This document shows, one piece after another, positions 48,550 through 57,541 of a stretch of 64,000 nt of DNA; positions within the stretch are counted from its first letter, which is position 1; each line of letters starts with the position of its first letter. The notes beneath the pieces are model-generated. The model was given only the letters and a program-made list of their open reading frames with translations. It had not been told where the DNA came from and did no database searches. Location: NCBI GenBank assembly GCA_902490585.1, contig CABUEI010000002.1, positions 82,744-146,743 of the forward strand, given 5' to 3'. The translations under genes were made by a program, and so were the position numbers. This DNA comes from an uncultured Oscillospiraceae bacterium. Its GTDB lineage: Bacteria > Bacillota > Clostridia > Oscillospirales > Ruminococcaceae.

Positions 48550-48825
48550 AGCCACGGCATTACACCGTGGCTATAATTATTATTGATTTTCAGCTTCGTT
48601 AATATCCGCCGGTAATGTAACTGTCGCCTGTCGGTAACAGCCAGAACGGCGAATTTGCCGTGCCCCACGGGCACCAAGCATGGATGCTTGTAAGCGGTCA
48701 CACAAAGTTACAAAACAACAGCCACGGCTTTCACCGTGGCTATAATTATTATTGATTTTCAGCTTCGTTAATATCCGCCGGTAACGTAACTGTCGCCTGT
48801 CGGCAACAGTCAGAACGGCGAATTT
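48550..48825 (-). repeat. Two direct copies of a 107-bp hairpin-bearing element
   Basis: Copies at 48550-48656 and 48720-48825 are about 90% identical, separated by 63 bp that hold two more hairpins (GTGCCC-CAC-GGGCAC; AAGCAT-GG-ATGCTT). Each copy has a hairpin AGCCACGG...CCGTGGCT and a CGCCG...CGGCG outer stem around CTGT...ACAG. Read on the minus strand, copy 1 ends like a terminator (hairpin then ATTTTTATAG). Both also encode the same short dead-end frame (PTGDSYITGGY then stop), so they may be gene-end fragments. They lie just downstream of guaB. Confidence 0.7.
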
Positions 48826-48843
48826 GGAGCACCGCTTCGGTGC

Positions 48844-50352
48844 TTATTCGCTGCGAGCACCACGGTTTTCCTTGAGGATAACGTCGTGTGAACCACCCTC
48901 AACGATACTTGTAGAAGAAACAAGAGTGAGCTTAGCGTTCTTCTGGAAATCGGGGATATTAAGGCAACCGCAGTTACACATTGTTGAACGTACCTTTGAC
49001 AGTGAACGTGTAACGTTGTCCTTTAAGCTACCTGCGTAAGGAACATAGCTGTCAACACCCTCTTCAAATGAGAGCTTCTTGTCGCCGCCCATGTCGTATC
49101 TCTGCCAGTTTCTTGCACGGTTAGAACCTTCGCCCCAGTATTCCTTAACATAGCTACCGTTAACGAACAGCTTGTTTGTAGGAGATTCATCGAAACGTGA
49201 GAAGTATCTGCCGAGCATCATGAAGTCTGCACCCATAGCAAGAGCAAGTGTCATGTGGTAATCGTGAACGATACCGCCGTCCGAGCAAACGGGGATATAT
49301 ACACCTGTTTCCTCAAAGTATCTGTCACGCTCTTCGCATACTTCGATAAGGGCTGTAGCCTGTCCTCTGCCTATACCCTTCTGTTCACGGGTAATGCAGA
49401 TAGAACCGCCGCCGATACCAACCTTGATAAAGTCAGCACCGCAGTCAGCGAGGAAACGGAAGCCGTCCTTGTCAACAACGTTACCTGCGCCGACCTTTAC
49501 GCTGTCGCCGTAGTTTGCACGGATCCAGTCGATAGTCAGCTTCTGCCACTCCGAGTAACCCTCTGAGCTGTCGATACACAGAACATCTGCACCTGCATTT
49601 ACAAGAGCAGGAACACGCTCAGCGTAATCTCTTGTGTTGATACCTGCGCCTACTATGTAACGTTTCTTGCTGTCGAGAAGTTCGTTCTTGTTTTCCTTGT
49701 GCTGTTCATAGTCCTTTCTGAATACGAAGTACATAAGTACGCCGTTGTCGTCAACTATGGGGAGTGAATTGAGCTTGTGCTCCCAGATTATATCGTTTGC
49801 TTCCTTGAGCGTTGTGCTTGCGGGAGCAGTGATGAGCTTTTCGAGAGGGGTCATGAATGTAGATACCTTGGTATCTGTAGTCATTCTTGATACTCTGTAG
49901 TCACGGCTTGTTACAATGCCTAACAGCTTTCCGTGTTCTGTGCCGTCGCTTGTGACGGGCATTGTCGAGTGACCTGTCTTAGCTTTAAGCTCAAGCACAT
50001 CGGCAAGGGTCATATCGGGAGCAAGGTTGGAGTCGCTCTTTACATAGCCTGCCTTGTAGCTCTTTACTCTTGCTACCATTGCCGCCTCGTCCTCTATCGA
50101 CTGTGAGCCGTAGATGAAAGATATACCGCCCTCTTTGGCAAGTGCAACCGCCATTTTATCGTCTGATACAGACTGCATGATAGCGGATACCAGAGGAATG
50201 TTCATATAGATAGAGCTTTCCTCGCCCTTTTTGAACTTTACAACGGGTGTACGCAGAGAAACATTTGCGGGGATACACTTAGAAGAAGAATAGCCCGGTA
50301 CGAGCAGATACTCGCCGAATGTGTGTGAGGGCTCAGAGTAAATAAAAGCCAT
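48844..50352 (-). CDS. guaB: IMP dehydrogenase
   Basis: Converts IMP to XMP with NAD+, the rate-limiting step of GMP synthesis. 502 residues: catalytic barrel with the two CBS domains inserted (about 105-225), catalytic C319 in [13 protein letters not shown], and the flap region [11 protein letters not shown]. It is read from a perfect-consensus promoter through a structured leader of about 175 bases. It is a single gene, and a hairpin at its stop codon (AGCACCG-CTT-CGGTGCT, 48828-48844) may help end it. Confidence 0.96.
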   Translation of the reverse strand: MAFIYSEPSHTFGEYLLVPGYSSSKCIPANVSLRTPVVKFKKGEESSIYMNIPLVSAIMQSVSDDKMAVALAKEGGISFIYGSQSIEDEAAMVARVKSYKAGYVKSDSNLAPDMTLADVLELKAKTGHSTMPVTSDGTEHGKLLGIVTSRDYRVSRMTTDTKVSTFMTPLEKLITAPASTTLKEANDIIWEHKLNSLPIVDDNGVLMYFVFRKDYEQHKENKNELLDSKKRYIVGAGINTRDYAERVPALVNAGADVLCIDSSEGYSEWQKLTIDWIRANYGDSVKVGAGNVVDKDGFRFLADCGADFIKVGIGGGSICITREQKGIGRGQATALIEVCEERDRYFEETGVYIPVCSDGGIVHDYHMTLALAMGADFMMLGRYFSRFDESPTNKLFVNGSYVKEYWGEGSNRARNWQRYDMGGDKKLSFEEGVDSYVPYAGSLKDNVTRSLSKVRSTMCNCGCLNIPDFQKNAKLTLVSSTSIVEGGSHDVILKENRGARSE

Positions 50353-50395
50353 AATTTTACCTTTCCTTTCCTTGCACTTCAGTGCTACGCACTCC

Positions 50396-50465
50396 GGAAT
50401 AACTTTGAGGCAAACGAACTTTAACTGCTTAGTTGCTTAAAAGACTGCTTGCCTCAGAGTATTCC
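50396..50465 (-). promoter_or_regulatory. Long stem-loop in the guaB leader (unclassified RNA element)
   Basis: In the guaB transcript, GGAATA-CT-TGAGGCAA pairs with TTGCCTCA-AG-TATTCC to give a stem of about 17 bp with one bulge, enclosing a 33-base loop that can form a small AACT-AAGC-AGTT hairpin. It does not match the purine riboswitch core. It lies in a leader of about 175 bases between the promoter and the RBS, so a regulatory function is plausible. Confidence 0.6.
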
Positions 50466-50534
50466 GTATATGCGGTAAAAATCAAGTCTACTGCGGATTA
50501 AAATACACTACAGCAGACGTTTACTATTAATTTA

Positions 50535-50563
50535 ATTATACCTTTATAACCGCCTCTTGTCAA
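50535..50563 (-). promoter_or_regulatory. Perfect consensus promoter of guaB
   Basis: On the minus strand: TTGACA (50563-50558), a 17-bp spacer, TATAAT (50540-50535). Both hexamers match the sigma-A consensus exactly. Confidence 0.93.
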
Positions 50564-50663
50564 GAGTTTATAACGCAAATCCAAAGCAAAAAATAAGCCG
50601 ACTGTTACCCGTAAAATTGAGTATTTCTCATAAATATAAGCTAAGCCTTGCATAAGGCGATAA

Positions 50664-50703
50664 AGCAAAAAACTGTGCAACCGCAATGTGATCGCACAGT
50701 TTC
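50664..50703 (-). terminator. Terminator after the TPM-domain gene
   Basis: Stem AAACTGTGC/GCACAGTTT around a 15-base loop, followed on the minus strand by TTTTTTGC. It ends the zinc-ribbon/TPM operon. Confidence 0.8.
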
Positions 50704-50728
50704 CTTATTAACTTCAGTTATAGGTGTA

Positions 50729-51664
50729 TCAGAATTTGCCCGAACCACCGCCGTGCATACTGCCCGATGAACTTATATGCGTTCCGCCACCGCCGAAACT
50801 TCCGTGAGAGCCGCCAGAGTGATTGTTGTTATTGGTAGGACGCTCGGTTTTGGTTACGGTGCTGTAAAGGTAAACATCACGGGAATCGTGCATTTTAAAG
50901 CTGTCAGGCACTATATAATCAGCCGCACCCGACTGAAATTTTACGCTCTTCAGCTTTGATTTCATTATGCCAGTTCCGATAAAGCCCGAGGCTATACCGA
51001 TAATCACACTTATAGCTACCGCCATGAAAACAGTTTCGGAATCGGCTTTTGAATCGGTCGTTCCGGCAGGGTCATAATTATAATCGTTCCTGTTATTGTA
51101 ATCGTAATCTTCATCGTTATCGGTATCCGGCTTATAATAACTGTCGCCGTTTACTGCACTGTTGTCGCTGTTCAGCAGGCTGTCGCAACGGTCTGCATAT
51201 CCGACAAATGCACTGTAAAAATCGTTGTCCGAAAGGTCGCTTATCAGATAATCGACTATATCATTTTCATAGTTATCAAACACAGATATAGCATCACCCT
51301 TGGTACTTATCGCCCAGTCCCGACTTTCGCTGAATACCGCAAACAGAATACCATCCTCGGCAAAGCCGTTGTAATCATAGTAATCATCGGCATATTCCGT
51401 TGCGGTGTCATAACTGCCGAGGTCATAATCCAGCACGCAGGTTATATCCGTGTTCCACTTTTCGCTGAGTGCGTCCAGCTTGCTGTTAAGACGTTTCAAC
51501 TGTGTATCCGAAAACGTATCGGTATAGTCTACCGCTCTGGGTTGCTGTCGTTCTGAGGGGACTTCTCCGTTCTGCCAGACCTTGCTTGCGGCGGCAAAGG
51601 CGGGGAGCGATATACTAAGGGATATAAGTGCCGATGTAAGTACGGCTGTAAGCTTTTTAATCAT
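50729..51664 (-). CDS. Exported TPM-domain (YgcG-like) membrane protein
   Basis: A 311-residue protein: signal peptide (1-25, ending AFAAAS), TPM domain (about 45-170, starting VDYTDTFSDTQLKRLNSKL), an Asp/Asn/Tyr-rich linker, a membrane helix (about 212-232), a cytoplasmic or exposed region, and a Gly/Ser/His-rich tail. The family has proposed roles in membrane-protein quality control or photosystem-type repair; the function in Firmicutes is unclear. It starts 14 bp after the zinc-ribbon gene and forms a pair with it. Confidence 0.8.
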   Translation of the reverse strand: MIKKLTAVLTSALISLSISLPAFAAASKVWQNGEVPSERQQPRAVDYTDTFSDTQLKRLNSKLDALSEKWNTDITCVLDYDLGSYDTATEYADDYYDYNGFAEDGILFAVFSESRDWAISTKGDAISVFDNYENDIVDYLISDLSDNDFYSAFVGYADRCDSLLNSDNSAVNGDSYYKPDTDNDEDYDYNNRNDYNYDPAGTTDSKADSETVFMAVAISVIIGIASGFIGTGIMKSKLKSVKFQSGAADYIVPDSFKMHDSRDVYLYSTVTKTERPTNNNNHSGGSHGSFGGGGTHISSSGSMHGGGSGKF

Positions 51665-51678
51665 CTCTCTACCCCCCC

Positions 51679-52767
51679 TTAACCCAGTAAGATAAATGCG
51701 GCAGATGCCACAAGTGAAATTGCCGTTGCTATGAGTGCTATAAGCCCTGTCCAGCGCCAGTATGCACCCTTATCCATAGGCAGATTTCCGACAAATTTTC
51801 CTGTCTGTCCGTTCATCGCAAAGTTATATATTTCGCCGTTCCACTTAGCTGTGAAAAGCCATACGGGGTACAGTGCGTACTTCACGGTTCCGTCCTCGAG
51901 CTGTACCGAAGAGTTCTCGGGCGTTACCGTCGCATATCCTGCGGTGGTGGTCGAAAGGCGGTCGAGTGTACTCTTCTTGATACGCTCATTGGCTCTGCCG
52001 TTTCCCTGTGTGGAATCAACGTCGTACCTATCCGCCATATACCCCGAAAGATATGCCGTCTGAAACGGTACTTCCCCGTCCGCCGTGAACGGTTCGAGCG
52101 ACTCCATAAGGTCGTCTGCCATCTTTGAAGAGCCGTCAACGGGCACTCTCTCATAGTTCATTGAACCTCTGCGGAACAGCCTGTAGTGCGAGGTTTTGGT
52201 GTAATTGTACTTGGAATCGCTCCACGATTTTACCTTGGTTGCGTGGAAATATGCCTGTGCATCGGCATGAGCGCCGTACAGCCAGAACGGAACATAAACA
52301 CCCTTTACCTCGTCTATGTAGCTGTCTGTCCTGAAGGCTTTCGGGAGCAGACGTTTCTTGCAAAGGTGCTGTCTGAAGCCGTTTTTTGCCGCTTCCTTAT
52401 CCAGTTTGAACGGGATGATCAGGTCGGGACGTTTGTCGCCTGCGAACTGACCCATCATGACTACAGGGCTTCCGCAATAGGGGCAGTCGGTTGCGCCCGT
52501 GGTTTCATCGCATACGATCTGACCGCCGCAGGAGTTGCAGAGGTAGACCTTCTGACCGTCCAGCTCACCCTGCATCCACTCGTTGCCGGGCAGGCTTGAC
52601 CAGTCCATCATATCGGGCTTTTCTTCCTTTAATATATCGTCATTGCCCTTGAGGGTTTCGGCATCGAACTCGTTGTCGCAGTAGGGGCACTTCATTTTCT
52701 GGGCATCGGAATCGAACTGAAGAGGTCCGCCGCAACATGGACATTTGTATTCAAGTATAGCTCCCAT
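51679..52767 (-). CDS. TFIIB-type zinc-ribbon membrane protein
   Basis: A 362-residue protein with two N-terminal zinc ribbons: C9-x2-C12 with a second CPYC pair, then CNSCGG with CPYCGS. A soluble middle domain with aromatic-rich strands follows (FWLYGAHADAQAYF), then a C-terminal membrane helix (about 340-360). The start is at ATG 52767 (MGAILEYKCPCC), behind GAAAGGAAA; the longer frame upstream is not supported. Co-transcribed with the TPM gene, a pairing I have seen in related genomes; the function is unknown. Confidence 0.75.
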   Translation of the reverse strand: MGAILEYKCPCCGGPLQFDSDAQKMKCPYCDNEFDAETLKGNDDILKEEKPDMMDWSSLPGNEWMQGELDGQKVYLCNSCGGQIVCDETTGATDCPYCGSPVVMMGQFAGDKRPDLIIPFKLDKEAAKNGFRQHLCKKRLLPKAFRTDSYIDEVKGVYVPFWLYGAHADAQAYFHATKVKSWSDSKYNYTKTSHYRLFRRGSMNYERVPVDGSSKMADDLMESLEPFTADGEVPFQTAYLSGYMADRYDVDSTQGNGRANERIKKSTLDRLSTTTAGYATVTPENSSVQLEDGTVKYALYPVWLFTAKWNGEIYNFAMNGQTGKFVGNLPMDKGAYWRWTGLIALIATAISLVASAAFILLG

Positions 52768-53092
52768 ATTATAGTAATTTCCTTTCAAAATGGTAATGTT
52801 ACGCTGTACATTTAAGTATATCACATTAAACGAAAACGTGCAATACACATACGGGTAATTCTGCACTGTTATGCGGTTTCTCGAGGGCAGTCCGCCGAAT
52901 GTGCAAGGATTGTGCAAGCCGCACAAAGCCGCACATCATTACGGGCGATAAAAAACGTTCCCGTCGTGCTTGAATTTTTACAAATTTCAGCGGACGGGAA
53001 AAATTTTTTCAACTTGTTTTCAATTAAATCAGATACTAATTTTTGAATTCCGACGGCATCATATTTAAACCAGTAATATAATTTCAGTAAAA
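52768..53092. other. Intergenic region, no gene
   Basis: About 325 bp. It holds a GC-anchored inverted repeat TTCCCGTC...GACGGGAA (about 52958-53001) followed by AAAATTTTTTC, which may act as a terminator in either direction. It must also hold the promoter of the zinc-ribbon gene. No open frame is credible. Confidence 0.45.
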
Positions 53093-53556
53093 TTAATTAT
53101 TGTGAATAAATATCTTTCGGAAAATAAATCTCACAACCGGACCAGCCATAAAAATCTGAAAGAAAATGCCATGGGGAAACACTGAACGGCAAGTGTCAGC
53201 CAACGGGTGATTATATCCGCTGTAAAACCTCCGTGAATGGCAGAAGCGATGAGAGTTATAACCGGCACGGTGAGGAGAACGGTAAAAGACTGTACCGCAA
53301 GGATCATGAAAAACGGGTTATCCTTTTCGGGATCTACTATGCGGATTGCGAGCTTCCGTGCAAGATTTGTTATAACGAAAAATTCAAGCAGGAACACTAT
53401 TACATATTCGAGCCACATTTCCTTTATAGCGGTCAAAAACGTGTTGTAGTCAAGTCCTCCGCCGGACAGCGACAGTGTGTAAACGGTCATGCAAAGCACC
53501 ATAAGAAACACCATTATGGCAGTAAAGATAAAACCCTGAAATTTTGTTTTCGGCAT
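53093..53556 (-). pseudogene. DUF2798 membrane protein gene with a one-base frameshift
   Basis: The frame starting MPKTKFQGFIFTAIM encodes a four-helix DUF2798 protein but stops at 53131 after SFRFLWLVRL. Family members end MAFFxQIFxAGPLVRFIFRKIF. Adding one T to the run at 53163-53166 (AAAA on the plus strand) restores exactly this ending (QIFMAGPVVRFIFRKIF) with a stop at 53093. So the gene has a single-base deletion in a short homopolymer, a sequencing error, or a slippage site. Function of the family is unknown. Confidence 0.85.
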
Positions 53557-53578
53557 ATTTTGCCCTCCTTAAAAAAAT

Positions 53579-53617
53579 AAGAGTGCCCGACATTTAAGCC
53601 TGTCAGGCACTCTTTTT
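53579..53617. terminator. Two-way terminator
   Basis: Stem GAGTGCC-CGACA with TGTC-A-GGCACTC (53581-53592 with 53601-53612), with TTTTTA on the plus side and TTATTTTTTT on the minus side. It lies just upstream of the DUF2798 gene, so it insulates that gene from minus-strand read-through. Confidence 0.75.
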
Positions 53618-53783
53618 ATATGGATATTATAGCACTTTATGAGGGGAGATGTAATAGGCAGGATAGACAAAGATTTTTGGGAGTTGGAGTGGGGATTTGA
53701 TGATGAATAAAACGGGAGCTGCGGACTACCTGAAAGCCGTGCCGTAAACGTCATATACGGAACAGTGGTAGCATTGAAGATAT

Positions 53784-53818
53784 AAAAAATCCGCCGTTCC
53801 GACAGAACAGCGGATTTA
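53784..53818 (-). terminator. Terminator after the truncated P-type ATPase
   Basis: Stem AATCCGC-x-GTTC with GAAC-x-GCGGATT; on the minus strand it is followed by TTTTTTATA. Confidence 0.8.
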
Positions 53819-53837
53819 TATATCAGTAATCGGATAA

Positions 53838-54803
53838 TTACTTCTCTTCCTTTTCGTCAATCAGGTTGGTCATGCTCTTTAAGCTGATTGCGAGGGTGGA
53901 AGCGTTGTGGAACAGTGCTGAGGTTGTGGGCTGGATTATTCCGCCTACACCGAGAATTATCAGCAGAAGATTGAACGATACGATAAAGCGGTAATTGCGG
54001 TGAATTCTCTTCATAAGTGCTGAGCTTATCTTTCTGAGGGTTACCAGCATATAAAGATCTTCCGATGATACCGTGATATCAGCAATTTCCTTTGCTATTG
54101 CCGCTCCTGTATTTATAGCAATACCTGCATCGGCTTCTGACAGGGCAGGAGAATCATTTACTCCGTCGCCTATCATTATAACCTTTCTGCCCTTTTCGTG
54201 TTCACGCTTTATGAAATTAGCCTTGTCCTCGGGGAGAACGCCAGCGTGGAAGTCATCAATGCCGACCTTGGCGGCTACTGCCTTTGCGGTCTGCTCGTTA
54301 TCGCCCGTCATCATTACTATCTTGCTTATACCGCAGTCATGGAGTGCTTTTATAGCGTCTGCCGCTTCGGCTCTCAACGGGTCTGATATGCAGATAACTG
54401 CGGCGAGTACGCCCGATATTGCAAGGTAGAGGTGTGAATATTCACCCGACAGAGAATTGAACAGCTCTTCGTCACCCTCGGGTACTACACAGCCCTCATC
54501 TTCAAATACAAAGTGGGCACTGCCGATGATAACCTTTTTATTCTCAACCATACTGGATATACCGTGTGCTACGACATATTCAACACTGGAATGATACTCC
54601 TCGTGGCTGAGCCCTTTTTCCTTTGCGGCGGCTACTACGGCATTTGCCATTGAGTGAGGATAATGCTCTTCAAGGCAAGCCGCAAGACGCAGCATCTCGT
54701 CAGCATCTCTGTTGCCGAAAGGAATTACCTTTTCAACGGTAGGTGCGGCATAGGTGAGAGTTCCTGTCTTATCGAAGACGATAGTATCGGCTTCGGATAA
54801 CCG
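53838..54803 (-). pseudogene. 5'-truncated metal-transport P-type ATPase
   Basis: The frame, open from 54803, encodes the C-terminal half of a P1B-type ATPase: phosphorylation motif DKTGTLT right at the start (about 54760), HP-like residues in EEHYPHSMANAV, MMTGDNEQTA, MIGDGVNDSPAL and the last two membrane helices. All membrane helices before the P domain, the CPC-type metal site and the actuator domain are missing; an in-frame stop and unrelated sequence lie directly upstream of LSEADTIVFDKTG. Translation from ATG 54695 would omit even the phosphorylated Asp. So it is a remnant, probably left by a deletion or insertion ending at 54803. Confidence 0.88.
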
Positions 54804-55214
54804 TTACTGTTTTTTAACGATAATTTTCGACGGTTTTCGGGAGAAAATTGTGCAGGATTATGATAAACGGATAATTATTCGGGGAACTGCAAATTATTGG
54901 GAAGATTCTGTAGATTGAAAAGTGAGGATAGTTCTTTTGCGCTGCCGGGATGTAATTCAAAGGTGGTTTGTTGTCTTTGGTATAGTGAGAATTTAATGTG
55001 TTGGTTGGGGCAAGACGGCTCTCTTTGACAAGCTGAGGGCGCCGAGGGTGTTGGTGCAAAGCGAGAGATAGTGTTGCTTTGATAACAGTTTGGAAAGCTA
55101 TGATGTCAGGTGCAACGGGAGGAGCGAGCTTGCAAAGCCATACAAGTATACACAAACACTCACCCTACAGGCAGTCGAGGAAGCGGTTTATCTGATTACC
55201 TGCTACTAAAATGA
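54804..55214. other. Orphan sequence at the truncation junction
   Basis: About 410 bp of purine-rich plus-strand sequence unlike its surroundings, with no intact gene. A short plus-strand frame, 55072-55209, has protein-like content (SYDVRCNGRSELAKPYKY, then QAVEEAVYLITCY, stop) but no start codon. This looks like debris of a mobile element whose arrival removed the 5' half of the ATPase gene. The minus-strand frame 54814-55155 is low-complexity and not accepted as a gene. Confidence 0.5.
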
Positions 55215-55256
55215 AAATCCCGTCAATGTCGGGACAATGACGGGATTTGTTTTTAT
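55215..55256. terminator. Terminator hairpin between the sensor kinase and the orphan region
   Basis: Perfect 11-bp stem AAATCCCGTCA/TGACGGGATTT (55215-55225 with 55238-55248), with a T-rich tract on the plus side and a weaker one on the minus side. It lies 2 bp after the kinase stop codon. Confidence 0.8.
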
Positions 55257-55257
55257 T

Positions 55258-57270
55258 TTATGAAAAATACGGTATCAGCGCTTTGGTTATAAGCCTTATA
55301 TCGAGGGGTTTCGGGATATGGTCGTTCATACCTGCCGCAAGGCAATGTTCGACATCAACCGGGAGAACATTTGCGCTCATTGCGATTATCGGGACGGTCT
55401 TTGCATCGGGTCTGTCAGCGCTGCGGATAAGTTCCGTTGCGGAAATACCGTCAAGGTACGGCATCATGAGATCCATTAAAATAAGGTCAAAATGATTTTC
55501 GGGGTTTTCTTTGAAAAGCGCTACCGCCTCTTCGCCGTTTCTTGCCGAAGTGATTATTGCTCCCTCGTTTTCAAGAATATACTGTGCGATCTCGAGATTG
55601 AGCTCGTTATCCTCGGCTATAAGCACGTTCTTTCCTTTAAGCATGCCATGCGGCAACTCATGTTCGGGTTCACGACTTTCGTGACACAGCTCGAGCGGAA
55701 TATGAACTGTGAATACAGAGCCTTTCCCGAGCTCACTTTCAACTTCTATTTTTCCGCCCATAAGCTCGCTGAGCTTCTGAGCTATCGGCAGACCGAGCCC
55801 CATTCCGAGTTCGGTTCCTGCGTCGTTATGTTCCTTTACGAACGGTTCAAACAGATGCTCGGTAAATTCACGGCTCATGCCTATTCCGGTATCTCTTACT
55901 TCTATGATATATTCCGAACGGTTGCTGTCGATTGGCTGTTCACGGACGAATGTTTCAACAGTTCCGCCGGGCTTGTTGAATTTTACGCTGTTCTGTATTA
56001 TCTTGAACATCATGCGGCGGATATGCTTTTCACTGCCGTAAACACGGTTATGTTCAATTTCGACAGGGTGTGATACCACATTTATTCCGAGAGGATCGGC
56101 GAGCTGTCTTATCGTTTCGGTATAGACGTTATAAAGAGTGCTTACATCAATATAGTTTCTTTCAAGTGCAACGTTACCGAGTTCAAGACGGCTCATATCG
56201 AGTACATCTTCAACCAGCATTTCAAGCAATTTCTCGGATCTTGCGGCTTTGTCAAGAGCGGACAACACCTCTTCGTTTTCCTTTGCAGAGTTCTGTGCTA
56301 TGGCTATCATGCCCTTTATTCCGTTGAGCGGTGTACGCAGATCGTGCGACATACGGGACAGGAACTCACTCTTTGCCCTGTTTGCCTGCTGTGCCTGTGC
56401 AAGAGCGGATTCAAGCTGTTTACGGTGTTCGACTTCCTCTTTTACAAGGTCGTCGATACAGCGTATACCGATTACAGCTTTATTATCAAAAGGCTCAGAG
56501 CAGGCAACGAATGTCATCTCATAATTTACAAGCTCGTTATCTCTTGTCTTTGCTCTGTAACGTACCGAATATTTGGGGACATTGCAAAGGTTTTTCTTTA
56601 TTGTAGCAAAATCGGACGCAACTGCAACTTTCTGCTTATCTTCTTCACAGATATAGTTATTAATATAGTAAACCATAGCTTCACTATGGTGCTTATGACT
56701 GTTGTCAAAATTGTCAGTGATATCTTTGTCTGCTATTTTGTTTATGTAACGGACAGATTTATTCTTATTCAGGTCAACGTAATATACGTACGTATAGTCG
56801 CTGTTAAGAGCGGTCATAACGTCAAGGGAGCGTTTTATCTCTTTTTGATAACGGTACTGCTCTTTTACGCTGTCGGGTACGACCATGTGATATCCACGCA
56901 GAACGATACCTTTACCCTCTTCTTTACGGGCTGAGCCGCCACAACGGACGAACATCACACTCTTGTCGGGACATACCCAGTGATAATCGACTTCTGCCCT
57001 GCCGTTTTTTATCATAGAAGCGGTGTAGTTATCGACTATTTCTATATCTTCACCCTGCACTCCGTCACGCCACGCAGTGTAGGTCTGTTCAGGGGTAAGT
57101 TCTTTACCCTCAATAGCAATAAGTCTTTTCATCTGTACATCGGCGTACATCTCGGGCTTTTTACCGTCAAACAGGAAAATGCTCCATGTGCCTATGCCTA
57201 CCGAGAGAAGTATATCTTCGGGCGCATACAAAATTTCGTATTTGTTGTTCTCAGACGCTGTGCTTTTCAG
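55258..57270 (-). CDS. Hybrid sensor histidine kinase/response regulator under c-di-GMP riboswitch control
   Basis: A protein of about 670 residues: N-terminal PAS-like sensing regions (about 20-290, no membrane span, so cytoplasmic), a coiled coil (about 285-315), HisKA with phospho-His in SHDLRTPLNG, an ATPase domain (DTGIGM; GMGLGLPI), and a C-terminal receiver with Asp in LILMDLMMP. No output domain, so it should pass phosphate onward to an unlinked partner. Start: the only good Shine-Dalgarno (AAAGGAG) is followed 8 bp later by CTG at 57270. Earlier in-frame TTG codons (57309, 57291) fall in the terminator hairpin and its T-run, so a rare CTG start is likely. Confidence 0.88.
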   Translation of the reverse strand: MKSTASENNKYEILYAPEDILLSVGIGTWSIFLFDGKKPEMYADVQMKRLIAIEGKELTPEQTYTAWRDGVQGEDIEIVDNYTASMIKNGRAEVDYHWVCPDKSVMFVRCGGSARKEEGKGIVLRGYHMVVPDSVKEQYRYQKEIKRSLDVMTALNSDYTYVYYVDLNKNKSVRYINKIADKDITDNFDNSHKHHSEAMVYYINNYICEEDKQKVAVASDFATIKKNLCNVPKYSVRYRAKTRDNELVNYEMTFVACSEPFDNKAVIGIRCIDDLVKEEVEHRKQLESALAQAQQANRAKSEFLSRMSHDLRTPLNGIKGMIAIAQNSAKENEEVLSALDKAARSEKLLEMLVEDVLDMSRLELGNVALERNYIDVSTLYNVYTETIRQLADPLGINVVSHPVEIEHNRVYGSEKHIRRMMFKIIQNSVKFNKPGGTVETFVREQPIDSNRSEYIIEVRDTGIGMSREFTEHLFEPFVKEHNDAGTELGMGLGLPIAQKLSELMGGKIEVESELGKGSVFTVHIPLELCHESREPEHELPHGMLKGKNVLIAEDNELNLEIAQYILENEGAIITSARNGEEAVALFKENPENHFDLILMDLMMPYLDGISATELIRSADRPDAKTVPIIAMSANVLPVDVEHCLAAGMNDHIPKPLDIRLITKALIPYFS

Positions 57271-57289
57271 AAAAACCGCTCCTTTCCAC

Positions 57290-57322
57290 AAAAAAAGTAT
57301 TGCACGCAAAAAGCCGCAATAC
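57290..57322 (-). terminator. Riboswitch expression platform: intrinsic terminator
   Basis: GTATTGC/GCAATAC stem (57322-57316 with 57303-57297), closed by a 12-base loop and followed on the minus strand by seven T. It lies between the aptamer and the kinase RBS. TTGCA at the aptamer's 3' edge can pair with TGCAA in the terminator's 3' arm, giving an alternative antiterminator fold. Confidence 0.88.
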
Positions 57323-57332
57323 CCCGTCGTTT

Positions 57333-57400
57333 AATGCAACCGGCTGCCATTTTACAGGCCCTATGGCTTTGCGTCACAGCCTTTCGACTGTTTTGCCTTT
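57333..57400 (-). promoter_or_regulatory. Class I cyclic-di-GMP riboswitch (GEMM-I)
   Basis: Minus-strand RNA shows the whole GEMM-I core in order: AAAGGCAAAA, a stem ACAGTC/GGCTGT capped by a GAAA tetraloop, the invariant GACGCAAAGCC, AGGGCCT, and GGCAGCCGGTTGCA, whose TTGC closes P1 with GCAA. A terminator follows directly, so ligand binding (stable P1) should favour termination, i.e. an off switch for the hybrid kinase. Identified by sequence pattern alone. Confidence 0.93.
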
Positions 57401-57541
57401 TAATTTTACTTATTGTGTTTTCTCTCCCGCACCTGTTCTCTGACAAGTTTGTTTTTGCGAAAGAATGCGCCGGCTATAGAGCGACCGGCGGATTTGTATT
57501 ACACAGCCTGTACGCCGTGTATACGATTACGTTATATAAGA

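Noticed and set aside
48550..48825. CRISPR array
   Set aside because: Only two long repeats with hairpins and a 63-bp spacer, no cas genes; repeat length far above that of CRISPR units.
50353..50563. Purine (guanine/adenine) riboswitch before guaB
   Set aside because: The conserved three-way-junction core and loop sequences are not there; only an unclassified stem-loop is seen.
50498..50686. 62-codon minus-strand frame upstream of guaB
   Set aside because: It runs straight through the perfect guaB promoter and the neighbouring terminator, so it is not a gene.
54814..55155. Minus-strand frame of 113 codons in the orphan region
   Set aside because: Pro/Asn/Thr/Ile-biased composition, no clear Shine-Dalgarno, no recognisable domain; it lies antisense to a more protein-like plus-strand fragment.
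57400..57535. A second, tandem c-di-GMP aptamer upstream of the first
   Set aside because: The region has hairpins (CGCCGG/CCGGCG) but lacks GACGCAAAGCC and the GAAA-capped stem.
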